Assembly: GCA_964394815.1 (NCBI GenBank)
Contig: CAYMZC010000012.1
Coordinates: 1 to 32,912, forward strand
Reading direction: 5' to 3'
DNA length: 32,912 nt
Origin: Sandaracinobacteroides sp964394815
GTDB lineage: Bacteria > Pseudomonadota > Alphaproteobacteria > Sphingomonadales > Sphingomonadaceae
The position numbers were made by a program, and so were the translations under genes. Positions 8,049-14,550 of this stretch are shown piece after piece. Under the pieces are notes generated by a model. The model saw nothing but the letters and a program-made list of their open reading frames with translations. It was not told the DNA's origin and ran no database searches. Within the stretch, counting starts at the first letter, position 1, and each line of letters begins with the position of its first letter.

Positions 8049-8714
8049 TCAGGCAGCGCTTCCCTTCAGCGCGGCGATGTTGGCGGCATAGGCTGAAGCC
8101 CCGCCGCGAAAGCTTGCCGTGCCGGCCACCAGCACGGTCGCGCCCGCATCGATCACGCGGCGGCAATTGCCCTGATCGACACCGCCGTCCACCTCCAGCT
8201 CGATCGGCAGGCCCAGCTGGTCAATCCTGCGGCGGATGGTGGCGATCTTGGGCAGGGCGCTCTCGATGAAACTCTGGCCGCCGAAACCCGGGTTCACGCT
8301 CATCACCAGCACCAGGTCGATCATGTCCATCACATGGTCGAGGCAATCGATGGGAGTGGCCGGGTTCAGCACCACGCCCGCCTTCTTGCCCAGCGCCCGG
8401 ATCCGCATCAGCGTGCGGTGCAGATGCGGGCCGGATTCCGGGTGCACCGACAGGATGTCGGCCCCGGCTTCGGCAAAGGCCTCGACCAGCGGGTCGGCGG
8501 GCGTCACCATCAGGTGCACGTCGAAGGGCTTTTTCGAATGCGGGCGCAGCGCCTTCACCACCATCGGGCCGATGGTGAGGTTGGGCACGAAATGACCATC
8601 CATCACGTCGACATGAATCCAGTCGGCGCCGGCAGCGTCGATGGCGGAGACTTCCTCGCCAAGACGGGCGAAATCGGCGGAAAGGATGGAGGGGGCGATC
8701 TTCACGGACTGCAT
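8049..8714 (-). CDS. rpe: ribulose-phosphate 3-epimerase
   Basis: 221 residues, the family length. It starts with I-A-P-S-I-L-S-A-D-F at 6-15 and has H-V-D-V-M-D-G-H-F-V-P-N at 34-45 (metal-binding His and catalytic Asp), a D-V-H-L-M segment, M-S-V-N-P-G-F-G-G-Q-S-F and E-V-D-G-G-V, all parts of the TIM-barrel active site. It interconverts ribulose 5-phosphate and xylulose 5-phosphate in the pentose phosphate pathway. The ATG at 8714 is in the normal family position. The stop is 2 bases from the heparinase-like start, and a DUF1289 gene lies 50 bases upstream on the same strand. Confidence 0.97.
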   Translation of the reverse strand: MQSVKIAPSILSADFARLGEEVSAIDAAGADWIHVDVMDGHFVPNLTIGPMVVKALRPHSKKPFDVHLMVTPADPLVEAFAEAGADILSVHPESGPHLHRTLMRIRALGKKAGVVLNPATPIDCLDHVMDMIDLVLVMSVNPGFGGQSFIESALPKIATIRRRIDQLGLPIELEVDGGVDQGNCRRVIDAGATVLVAGTASFRGGASAYAANIAALKGSAA

Positions 8715-8764
8715 GGACGGTTCCTAGCCGCTGTCGCCTCTTGCGCCAAGGGCCGGGCCGCCCT

Positions 8765-8962
8765 TCAGCCGCGAATTCGCCCCGCCGCACGGCGGACGAT
8801 CGCCAGCCGCTCGCTGTCGGGCGCGGTCGGCCATGCCTCGATTTCCGCAAGGGTGCGGCCACAGCCGGTGCAGATGCCGCGCTTCACCCGGCAGACATTG
8901 CGGCAGGGCGACGGCACGGAAGACGGCACGGTCGGGGGAAGCTGAATGGCCATTGCGGTCAT
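8765..8962 (-). CDS. DUF1289 small cysteine-rich protein
   Basis: About 65 residues. The core reads S-P-C-R-N-V-C, then I-C-T-G-C-G-R-T-L-A-E-I-E-A-W, the four-cysteine pattern and R-T-x-x-E-I-x-x-W end of the DUF1289 family; the cysteines could bind a metal or Fe-S centre. The function of the family is not established. Starts at 8983, 8962 and 8953 are all ATG and none has a strong ribosome binding site; 8962 is a compromise. It diverges from phoD across about 30-85 bases depending on the starts and is on the same strand as rpe downstream. Confidence 0.7.
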   Translation of the reverse strand: MTAMAIQLPPTVPSSVPSPCRNVCRVKRGICTGCGRTLAEIEAWPTAPDSERLAIVRRAAGRIRG

Positions 8963-9045
8963 CTGGTGTCTTGAGGCTGTCATGGGAAGAGAGCATGCGC
9001 GAAACGGGCAACGCGAAGCAACATCAGGAAGCAGGAGCGGAAGGC

Positions 9046-10605
9046 ATGATGACGGGGATCGGGCGGCGCGGTTTTCTGGGCGGCCTGGGGCTGCTGGCGG
9101 CAAGCCCGCTTCTGGCGCAGCGGACTCCGCCGCGAATCCCGGCCTTTCCCTTCACGCTGGGCGTGGCCGCCGGGGACCCGGCCGCCGACGGCTTCGTCAT
9201 CTGGACCCGCCTTGCCCCACGCCCCGGCGAACCGCTCGCAGGCCTCGACCCGCTGCCCTACCCCGTGCGCTACGAAGTTGCCGAGGATGAAGGCTTCGGC
9301 CGCCTCGCCGCCGTCGGCGAGGCGATGGCGCGGCCCGAGCTGGGCTTTTCCGTCCACGCCGAAGTGGCGGGCCTGAAGCCCGGCAGGCCCTATCACTACC
9401 GCTTCATGGCCGGCGACGCGGTATCGGCCATCGGGCGCGCCCGCACCCTGCCGGCCTTCGGCGCCGATGTGGCGCGGGTGCGGCTGGCGGTGGCCGGCTG
9501 CCAGGATTACCAGTCCGGCCTCTACACCGCCTGGCGGCATCTCGCCGGTGAGGACGCCGACGCCGTCTTCCATTATGGCGACTACATCTACGAGAATGGA
9601 GCGCGCGAAACCTACTACAACTGGAACACGGGCCAACAGGAACCCACCGTGCGCCAGCATGACGGCCCGATGGTCTTCAGCCTCGATGACTATCGCCGCC
9701 GCTACACCCAGGTCAGGCTCGATCCAGACTTGCAGGCGGGTCATGCCTCGGCCGCTTTCCTGTCGAGCTTCGACGACCATGAGATCGTCAACAACTGGGT
9801 GGAGGACATCGACCAGCATGGCACCCCGGCCGAAGTCTTCCGCCTGCGCCGGCAGGCCGCCATGCAGGCCTGGTACGAGTTCATGCCGGTGCGGGCCGAT
9901 GCCCTGCCGGTGAACGGCGTTTCCGGCCCCTATCGGCAGTATCGCTTCGGCCAGTTGCTGGATGCCCGCATGCTCAACACGCGGAACTGGCGCACGGACC
10001 AGCCCTGCAACGACCGCTATGGCACATGGTGCGAGGGGGTGAACGACCCGAAGGCCGAAGTGCTTGGCCGGACGCAGGAAGACTGGCTCGTCAACGGGCT
10101 GAAGGCGCGCCCGGCGCGCTGGAACGCCCTGCTGCAGCAGATCATGATGATGGACCTCGACCGCGCGCGGGCCGAAACACGCACCATCAACACCGACAGC
10201 TGGGCCGCCTACACGGCCCCGCGTGACCGTCTGCTCGACCGGCTGGCCGGCGTGCCGAACCTCGTGGTGCTCACCGGGGACGAGCACCAGCACATCGTGG
10301 GCGAAGTGCGAAAGACCGGGGCGGCGCCCGAAACGCCCGCCGCCGCCGTCGAATTCGTCACCACCTCCATCTCCAGCGGCTCGGACGGGCCCGGCGAACG
10401 GAGCGAACATGCCGAATGGCTGCGCCGCAACCCCGGCCTCGCCCACATCCATGACCAGCGCGGCTACAGCCTTATGACCATCGACAGGAACGGCTGGCAG
10501 GCGGAGATGAAGGTGGTGGACACGGTGCGCAGGCCGGGCGGTCGCCTTTCAACCCAGGCGCGCTTCCATGTGCCACCGGGCATTTCCCGCGTTGATCGCG
10601 CCTGA
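9046..10605 (+). CDS. phoD: PhoD-family alkaline phosphatase, Tat-exported
   Basis: 519 residues from the ATG at 9046. A twin-arginine signal (R-R-G-F-L at 7-11, hydrophobic core to about 24, ending L-A-Q) is followed by the PhoD N-terminal domain (G-V-A-A-G-D-P at 39-45, W-T-R-L at 53-56). The metallophosphatase domain has H-Y-G-D-Y-I-Y-E at 176-183, D-D-H-E-I-V-N-N-W at 243-251 and L-T-G-D-E-H-Q-H at 409-416. It should release phosphate from phosphomono- or diesters in the periplasm. GGAGCGGAAGGC lies just before 9046; an alternative in-frame ATG at 8995 with GGAAGAG upstream adds 17 residues. The stop codon falls inside a 10-base tandem repeat. A Pho-box-like element and a DUF2490 gene follow. 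Confidence 0.93.
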   Translation: MMTGIGRRGFLGGLGLLAASPLLAQRTPPRIPAFPFTLGVAAGDPAADGFVIWTRLAPRPGEPLAGLDPLPYPVRYEVAEDEGFGRLAAVGEAMARPELGFSVHAEVAGLKPGRPYHYRFMAGDAVSAIGRARTLPAFGADVARVRLAVAGCQDYQSGLYTAWRHLAGEDADAVFHYGDYIYENGARETYYNWNTGQQEPTVRQHDGPMVFSLDDYRRRYTQVRLDPDLQAGHASAAFLSSFDDHEIVNNWVEDIDQHGTPAEVFRLRRQAAMQAWYEFMPVRADALPVNGVSGPYRQYRFGQLLDARMLNTRNWRTDQPCNDRYGTWCEGVNDPKAEVLGRTQEDWLVNGLKARPARWNALLQQIMMMDLDRARAETRTINTDSWAAYTAPRDRLLDRLAGVPNLVVLTGDEHQHIVGEVRKTGAAPETPAAAVEFVTTSISSGSDGPGERSEHAEWLRRNPGLAHIHDQRGYSLMTIDRNGWQAEMKVVDTVRRPGGRLSTQARFHVPPGISRVDRA

Positions 10606-10622
10606 TCGCGCCTGATCGCGCC
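10593..10622. repeat. three tandem copies of a 10-bp unit at the phoD stop
   Basis: TGATCGCGCC occurs three times head to tail (10593-10602, 10603-10612, 10613-10622). The second copy provides the TGA stop of phoD at 10603-10605; the first encodes the final residues in another frame. The unit is not a multiple of three, so a change in copy number would move the stop. Confidence 0.9.
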
Positions 10623-10639
10623 TTATCCCAGGGGCGCGC

Positions 10640-10682
10640 TTGTCACAAAACTGCGCGGACCTGTCATATAATTTTCATATAA
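10640..10682 (+). promoter_or_regulatory. Pho-box-like direct repeats, probable PhoB-dependent promoter
   Basis: CTGTCATATAA (10661-10671) is followed directly by TTTTCATATAA (10672-10682), i.e. CTGTCAT-N4-TTTTCAT with 11-base spacing, close to the known PhoB box (CTGTCAT-like heptamers every 11 bases). A third half-site, TTGTCAC, lies at 10640-10646, 21 bases upstream. TAATGC at 10697-10702 is a plausible -10 at suitable distance, about 40 bases before the DUF2490 start. An alternative reading is an ordinary promoter, since TATAAT occurs at 10667-10672. The position between phoD and an envelope gene favours phosphate control, but this is inference. Confidence 0.6.
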
Positions 10683-10747
10683 GCTTCAACAAAGCGTAAT
10701 GCCGGCCTATGTGAGCAGCCGCCCATCAACTGGCCGGAGCCATTTTC

Positions 10748-11407
10748 ATGCGTCTGCATAGCCTTGCCCTTACCGGGCTGATTTCCTTGTTCTCGGGCGG
10801 TCAGGCCATCGCGGGCGACTGGAGTTTCTGGGGCAACAGCCAGGTCGATGGCCCTCTCGGCGGGGACTGGGTCTTCTCCGTCGATTCATCCTTCCGCTTC
10901 GCCGATGACATGGAGCGCCATGCCACCACGCAGGTGCGCGGAAGCGTCGGCCGCAAGATGGGCGGCGGCCTCACCCTTTCGGCCGGCTATCTCTACGGGC
11001 AAAGCTACCGTCCCGGCCGGGACACGGTCGAGCACCGCTTCTACCAGCAGGCAAGCTATCCGATTCTGGGCGAAACGGTGCGTCTCAGCGGGCGCACGCG
11101 GTTCGAGCAGGGCATCTTCAACCGTGGCGGCGGCCTCGGCCTCAGGGTGCGTCAGCAGCTGAAGCTGACAGCGCCGCTGGCCGATGACCGCGGGCCGGAT
11201 TTCGTGGCATCAGGCGAAGCCTTCGTCCGCCTTGATGATGCCGGAACGGTGCAGCGCTCGGGCTTCGACCAGTTCCGCGCCTTCGCCGGGCTGAAGATGC
11301 CGGTCACGAAGGTCGTGGCGCTCGAAGGGGGCTATATGGGCATCTTCCGCGACCGCCCGGCGCGCCGCAGCGACATTGTGCAGATCACGGCTTCGGCGAA
11401 GTTCTGA
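10748..11407 (+). CDS. DUF2490 outer-membrane-like protein
   Basis: 219 residues. A Sec signal peptide (1-22, ending A-I-A) precedes about ten alternating hydrophobic/polar stretches, e.g. G-L-T-L-S-A-G-Y-L-Y-G and R-L-S-G-R-T-R-F-E-Q, ending in a terminal phenylalanine (S-A-K-F), typical of outer-membrane beta-barrels. D-W-S-F-W-G-N and F-E-Q-G-I-F-N-R-G-G-G-L-G-L-R-V-R fit the DUF2490 family, whose function is unknown. The ATG at 10748 begins a good signal peptide. It follows phoD by 142 bases on the same strand and has its own Pho-box-like upstream element, suggesting a role under phosphate limitation. It converges on the DUF4230 gene 39 bases away. Confidence 0.78.
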   Translation: MRLHSLALTGLISLFSGGQAIAGDWSFWGNSQVDGPLGGDWVFSVDSSFRFADDMERHATTQVRGSVGRKMGGGLTLSAGYLYGQSYRPGRDTVEHRFYQQASYPILGETVRLSGRTRFEQGIFNRGGGLGLRVRQQLKLTAPLADDRGPDFVASGEAFVRLDDAGTVQRSGFDQFRAFAGLKMPVTKVVALEGGYMGIFRDRPARRSDIVQITASAKF

Positions 11408-11446
11408 AGCCCGGCTTGCGGCCCGCTTGCAGGGCCAGTCCGGCTC

Positions 11447-12076
11447 TCAGTGCGTCACCACCACTTGCGCCGTCTCATGCCCGGCAGCCAGCAGCGGCAT
11501 GCGGAAGGCCATGGCGAGGGCTGCATCGGCGGCCTTGTCGGCCAGGGCCAGCATCTCAGGCGCGCGGCCCTGCCTGAGGAACAGATCCGGCGCCTTGCCG
11601 GCATTGTCACGCTGCAGATTTTCGCTCACGCTCGTCACCACCGTGGCCCAGCCCTTGTCCTGATAGGTCTGGGCCTGCGCCCAGTCGATCGTGGGGGGCA
11701 GGACATCTATTTCCGGGCGACGCACGCGCAAGATCCGGGCTTCCGCGTCCCAGTCGAGGTCCGCTTCCGTCAGGCGCGATAGATCGACGACATAATTGAG
11801 CGTCGCGGGCAGGATGACTGTCTGCCGCGTGGTGGCAACCGTGATTGGCCCAACCGTGGTATCGCGCGCGGACGTGACCGGAAGCGACAGGCGCGCCGTC
11901 AGCACCACCAGCTTCTGCTGGCGCTGGACGGAATGGAGCATCGCCCCCATCAGGTCAGGCTTGCGGCACAGGCCCACGGCTTCGCAGGCTTCGCGGCGGC
12001 GATCCGGGCCGGCGGCAAGAAGCAGAAGGCCCGCCAGCAGCGCAATCGCCCCGACGATGGCGAGAAACCGCCTCAT
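11447..12076 (-). CDS. membrane-anchored DUF4230 protein
   Basis: 209 residues. One N-terminal membrane segment (about 4-22, M-R-R-F-L-A-I-V-G-A then a hydrophobic run) is followed by a soluble region of the DUF4230 type: Q-K-L-V-V-L-T-A, then T-T-V-G-P-I-T-V-A-T-T-R-Q-T-V-I-L-P-A, Y-V-V-D-L-S-R-L, and R-I-L-R-V-R-R-P-E-I-D-V. The function of DUF4230 is not known; the topology suggests an inner-membrane anchor with a periplasmic domain. The ATG at 12076 overlaps the stop of the MBL-fold gene as ATGA, so translation is probably coupled; the long in-frame extension to 12640 is a shadow of the MBL gene and is rejected. Confidence 0.8.
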   Translation of the reverse strand: MRRFLAIVGAIALLAGLLLLAAGPDRRREACEAVGLCRKPDLMGAMLHSVQRQQKLVVLTARLSLPVTSARDTTVGPITVATTRQTVILPATLNYVVDLSRLTEADLDWDAEARILRVRRPEIDVLPPTIDWAQAQTYQDKGWATVVTSVSENLQRDNAGKAPDLFLRQGRAPEMLALADKAADAALAMAFRMPLLAAGHETAQVVVTH

Positions 12077-12957
12077 GTCCTGGCCCAGCTGTCCCCGTCG
12101 CGCCGCACCGCGCCTTTCTGCTCCAGGTCGATCAGGTGCGCCAGCACGCTGCGCCCGGCGGCCGGCCACAATTGCCTGTCGATGCTGGCATACATCTGTT
12201 CGACCATGGCGGGTATGGTGCGCGGGCCTTCGGCCAGATGGTTCAGGATCTGCGTCTCGCGCTGGCGGCGATGCGCCATCAGGTGGCGGACCAGCCGCTG
12301 CGGTTCCCCGATGGGGGCGCCGTGCGTCGGGAAATAGCGGCGGTCGTCCCGCTCCAGCAGCTTCGCCAGAGAGGCCATATAGGCCGCCATGTCGCCATCG
12401 GGCGGCGCGACGACCGTGGTGGACCAGCCCATGACATGATCGCCCGAAAACAGCACACCCTCCTCCTCCAGCGCGAAGCAGAGATGGTTGGACGTGTGGC
12501 CGGGCGTATGCACGGCGCGCAATGTCCATCCCGGGCCCGTGATTGCCTCGCCATCGGCCAGCACGATGTCCGGCGCATAGTCGGGGTCGAAACCGGCATC
12601 TGCGCGCGGGCCGTCGTCGTTCAGGGAGAATGGGGCGCAACCCGCGATCTGCCCGCCCAGCCGCGCCTTCAGCGGACCGGCGGCCGGCGAATGATCGAGA
12701 TGGGTGTGGGTGACGACATGATGGGTCACGGTTTCGCCCTCGACCGCGCGGGCGACCGCTTCGATATGGGCTGGGTCGGCCGGGCCCGGATCGATGATCG
12801 CCACCCGGCCATTGCCGACGATATAGGTGCCGGTTCCCAGGAAGGTGAAGGGCGAGGGGTTGCGCGCCAGAACCCGGCGAACCAGCGGCGACAGGCGCTC
12901 GGCGGCGCCATAGGGCGCGTCCTTCACCATCTTCTCGTAATCAGGTGTCACGCTCAC
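12073..12957 (-). CDS. MBL-fold metallo-hydrolase, LACTB2-like
   Basis: 294 residues if started at the GTG at 12957. T-H-T-H-L-D-H-S at 83-90 is the H-x-H-x-D-H metal motif; H-T-P-G-H-T-S-N-H, F-S-G-D-H-V-M-G and F-P-T-H-G supply further ligands of a dinuclear zinc site. The last about 70 residues (R-Q-R-E-T-Q-I-L onward, with V-L-A-H-L-I-D-L-E-Q-K-G-A-V) look like the winged-helix end of LACTB2-type hydrolases, which include RNases and other esterases. The start is uncertain: GTG 12957 and GTG 12951 lie in or near an inverted repeat, ATG 12930 has only a weak GAGAAG in front, and a TTG at 12987 is possible. The stop overlaps the DUF4230 start by 4 bases. Confidence 0.83.
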   Translation of the reverse strand: MSVTPDYEKMVKDAPYGAAERLSPLVRRVLARNPSPFTFLGTGTYIVGNGRVAIIDPGPADPAHIEAVARAVEGETVTHHVVTHTHLDHSPAAGPLKARLGGQIAGCAPFSLNDDGPRADAGFDPDYAPDIVLADGEAITGPGWTLRAVHTPGHTSNHLCFALEEEGVLFSGDHVMGWSTTVVAPPDGDMAAYMASLAKLLERDDRRYFPTHGAPIGEPQRLVRHLMAHRRQRETQILNHLAEGPRTIPAMVEQMYASIDRQLWPAAGRSVLAHLIDLEQKGAVRRDGDSWART

Positions 12958-13000
12958 CGGACTAGCCGCCGCCCGCGCGGCGGACAAGCCCGGTGAGCGT
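12950..13000. repeat. 11-bp inverted repeat with nested GC hairpin
   Basis: ACGCTCACCGG (12950-12960) is the exact reverse complement of CCGGTGAGCGT (12990-13000). The 29 bases between contain a smaller GC-rich inverted repeat (CCGCC at 12966-12970 with GGCGG at 12979-12983). The element lies between the haloperoxidase-like stop and the MBL gene, and the left arm contains the candidate GTG starts. It could attenuate read-through or mask the start; no T-run follows on either strand. Confidence 0.6.
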
Positions 13001-13025
13001 TACGCCCGGCAAACGCCCCGCAGTG

Positions 13026-14405
13026 TCAGGCCGGTGTGGCCGCCGCCCGGCGCCGGCGGGCCGAAAAGCCCACAAGGCCAAAGCCGGCGACGAGCATCGC
13101 CCATGTGGCGGGCTCGGGCACGGCGGTCAGGCGGAAGGCGTTTGCCGTGATGTAGCGGCCAAGTTCGTGGCCCACGGCCAGCGCCGGATCATTGTCGAAG
13201 GCATAGTGGATGCCGCCGTAGATCCGGCTCATCCCGGCTTCGGCCGCGGCTTCCGAGAAACTGGTGAAGCAGCGGTCACCAAGCGGCACGATCGGATCGG
13301 CGGTGACGCAGAAATCGAACATGTCGCTGCCGAAGACCGAGGCGAGCGCACCGGCTGCCGAAGCGCTGAAGATGCTGTGGCCGGAAATATAGCTGGGGAA
13401 GTTGGGGGTCGTCCAGGCCGGCACCCAGTCCGGATCGCCTTCCACGCCGCAGATGTCCACGGTGCAGTTCTGGATGGCCGTGACGGGACGCCAGTAATCA
13501 TAGGCGTATTTCATGTCCCAGCCGGCGATGCCGCCATCGGCGACAGCCGCGCCCACGGCCGCGAGCGCCTGGATTTCCTGCATCAGCCCGAGGCCCTTGG
13601 CGGTCGCCGCATCCTGGGCGATCTGCAGCCAGTGTCCGGGCGGGGTGAGGGTGCCGGGGCCGTCGGCCCAGAAATAGCCGATGTCATGCAGCTCCTGCGG
13701 CGCGCAGCCGACACAGCCGATCGCCTTCACTTCCTCATAGGCCGCAATCCATTCATCCGAACCGATGGCGGGCGGCGGGCCGAGGCGGAACTGATCACCG
13801 CTGGCGATCACGAAGGGATTGACCTCGCCCCAGCCCGGCAGCAGCGGGTCGGCCCCATCCGGCGCGACGCTCTGGAAATCGCCCGGCTGGTCGCCGAACA
13901 CATAGGGCGTCTGGGCCGTCAGGCTGCCATCGTTCGTCCGGCTTGCGAAGAGATCGTCACACACCATGCTGCCGAAACTGACGCTGGCGACAAGCTTGCC
14001 CGGCGCCAGGTTGAGCGTCGCCAGATGCGCGTCGCGCTCGGCAAGCAGGCGCCCGGACTGCTCGGGGAAGATCGACGCCAGCATGCCATAGCCGGCGGCA
14101 AGGGCTGCCGCACGCGGATCCACCGCACCGGTCGTGCTGCCGGTGTAGGAATAGGGCGTGTAGCGGCTACCTGTCGCGGCATTCACGGCATCATACATCG
14201 CGATTTCCACCATCGCGATGGCGCGGGCTGCCACGGGCGGCGCCATGGCTGACACCTGGATGCTTTGAATCAGGGCCTGGTTGACATCGGAAACGGCCGA
14301 GGCATCGACGGGGCTTGCAGCAGCAAGCGCCAGCGTCGTGCATCCGGCTGCCATTGCATAGCACACATGGCGGGCAACTCCGCCGGTCTTCATAAAAGTC
14401 ATCAT
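13026..14405 (-). CDS. secreted vanadium haloperoxidase/PAP2-like protein with PEPxxWA-CTERM tail
   Basis: 459 residues from the ATG at 14405 (GGAGGT about 10 bases upstream). A Sec signal peptide spans about 1-36. The vanadate/phosphate pocket of the haloperoxidase-PAP2 superfamily is intact: K299-x6-R306-P307, P-S-Y-I-S-G-H at 337-343, and S393-R394-x5-H400 with D404. The tail is V-P-E-P-A-T-W at 429-435, a membrane segment to about 448 and R-R-R-R at 450-453, the PEPxxWA sorting signal cut by exosortase/archaeosortase-type enzymes. It should be a surface-associated halogenating peroxidase or acid phosphatase; sequence alone does not decide which. Six cysteines (about 231, 234, 314, 319, 366, 379) could form disulfides. 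A perfect FNR-type box lies upstream. Confidence 0.88.
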   Translation of the reverse strand: MMTFMKTGGVARHVCYAMAAGCTTLALAAASPVDASAVSDVNQALIQSIQVSAMAPPVAARAIAMVEIAMYDAVNAATGSRYTPYSYTGSTTGAVDPRAAALAAGYGMLASIFPEQSGRLLAERDAHLATLNLAPGKLVASVSFGSMVCDDLFASRTNDGSLTAQTPYVFGDQPGDFQSVAPDGADPLLPGWGEVNPFVIASGDQFRLGPPPAIGSDEWIAAYEEVKAIGCVGCAPQELHDIGYFWADGPGTLTPPGHWLQIAQDAATAKGLGLMQEIQALAAVGAAVADGGIAGWDMKYAYDYWRPVTAIQNCTVDICGVEGDPDWVPAWTTPNFPSYISGHSIFSASAAGALASVFGSDMFDFCVTADPIVPLGDRCFTSFSEAAAEAGMSRIYGGIHYAFDNDPALAVGHELGRYITANAFRLTAVPEPATWAMLVAGFGLVGFSARRRRAAATPA

Positions 14406-14436
14406 GCTTGGCTTGACCTCCAGTCGCGCCCGGAAA

Positions 14437-14475
14437 GGCGCGTGAATTGGCCCTATCCGAGCCATTTCACGCGCC
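14437..14475 (-). terminator. probable terminator of the dcw operon
   Basis: 15-base arms with one mismatch: 14437-14451 (GGCGCGTGAATTGGC) against 14461-14475 (GCCATTTCACGCGCC), 9-base loop. Read on the minus strand it follows ftsZ and is succeeded by TTTCC, a weak T-tract. It lies 72 bases past the ftsZ stop and only about 30 bases before the next start codon, so it also overlaps the inferred promoter of the haloperoxidase-like gene. Confidence 0.65.
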
Positions 14476-14478
14476 CAC

Positions 14479-14492
14479 TTGATCCAGATCAA
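14479..14492 (-). promoter_or_regulatory. FNR/FixK-type binding site
   Basis: TTGATCCAGATCAA is a perfect TTGAT-N4-ATCAA palindrome, the consensus of FNR/FnrL/FixK regulators in alphaproteobacteria. Its centre (14485.5) lies about 80 bases before the ATG at 14405. A GATAGG hexamer on the minus strand (14457-14452) would act as a -10 with a start near 14445, placing the site at about -40.5, the position of a class II activator. The -10 match is poor, so promoter details are inferred; the palindrome itself is exact. Confidence 0.7.
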
Positions 14493-14530
14493 ACTGTAGT
14501 CATTAGAGACGATGATGGAACGACGAAACG

Positions 14531-14550
14531 TGATTAATGAGCGCTAATCA
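14531..14550. repeat. TGATTA-N8-TAATCA inverted repeat at the ftsZ stop
   Basis: TGATTA (14531-14536) and TAATCA (14545-14550) are perfect inverted arms around ATGAGCGC. The right arm includes the ftsZ stop codon. It lies 38 bases upstream of the FNR-type box relative to the haloperoxidase-like gene. It resembles an operator for a dimeric regulator, but the regulator cannot be named. Confidence 0.45.

Noticed and set aside
8980..10452. 490-residue minus-strand frame over phoD
   Set aside because: The plus strand encodes a full PhoD with all motifs; the reverse frame has no recognisable domain.
11408..11446. Possible terminator between the DUF2490 and DUF4230 genes
   Set aside because: Only a 5-base stem (GGCCC/GGGCC, 11420-11436) without a T-run on either strand.
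14533..14547. Possible CtrA site (TTAA-N7-TTAA) near the ftsZ stop
   Set aside because: The second half is only CTAA or TAAT and the spacing is 6 or 7 with mismatches; the inverted-repeat reading fits better.
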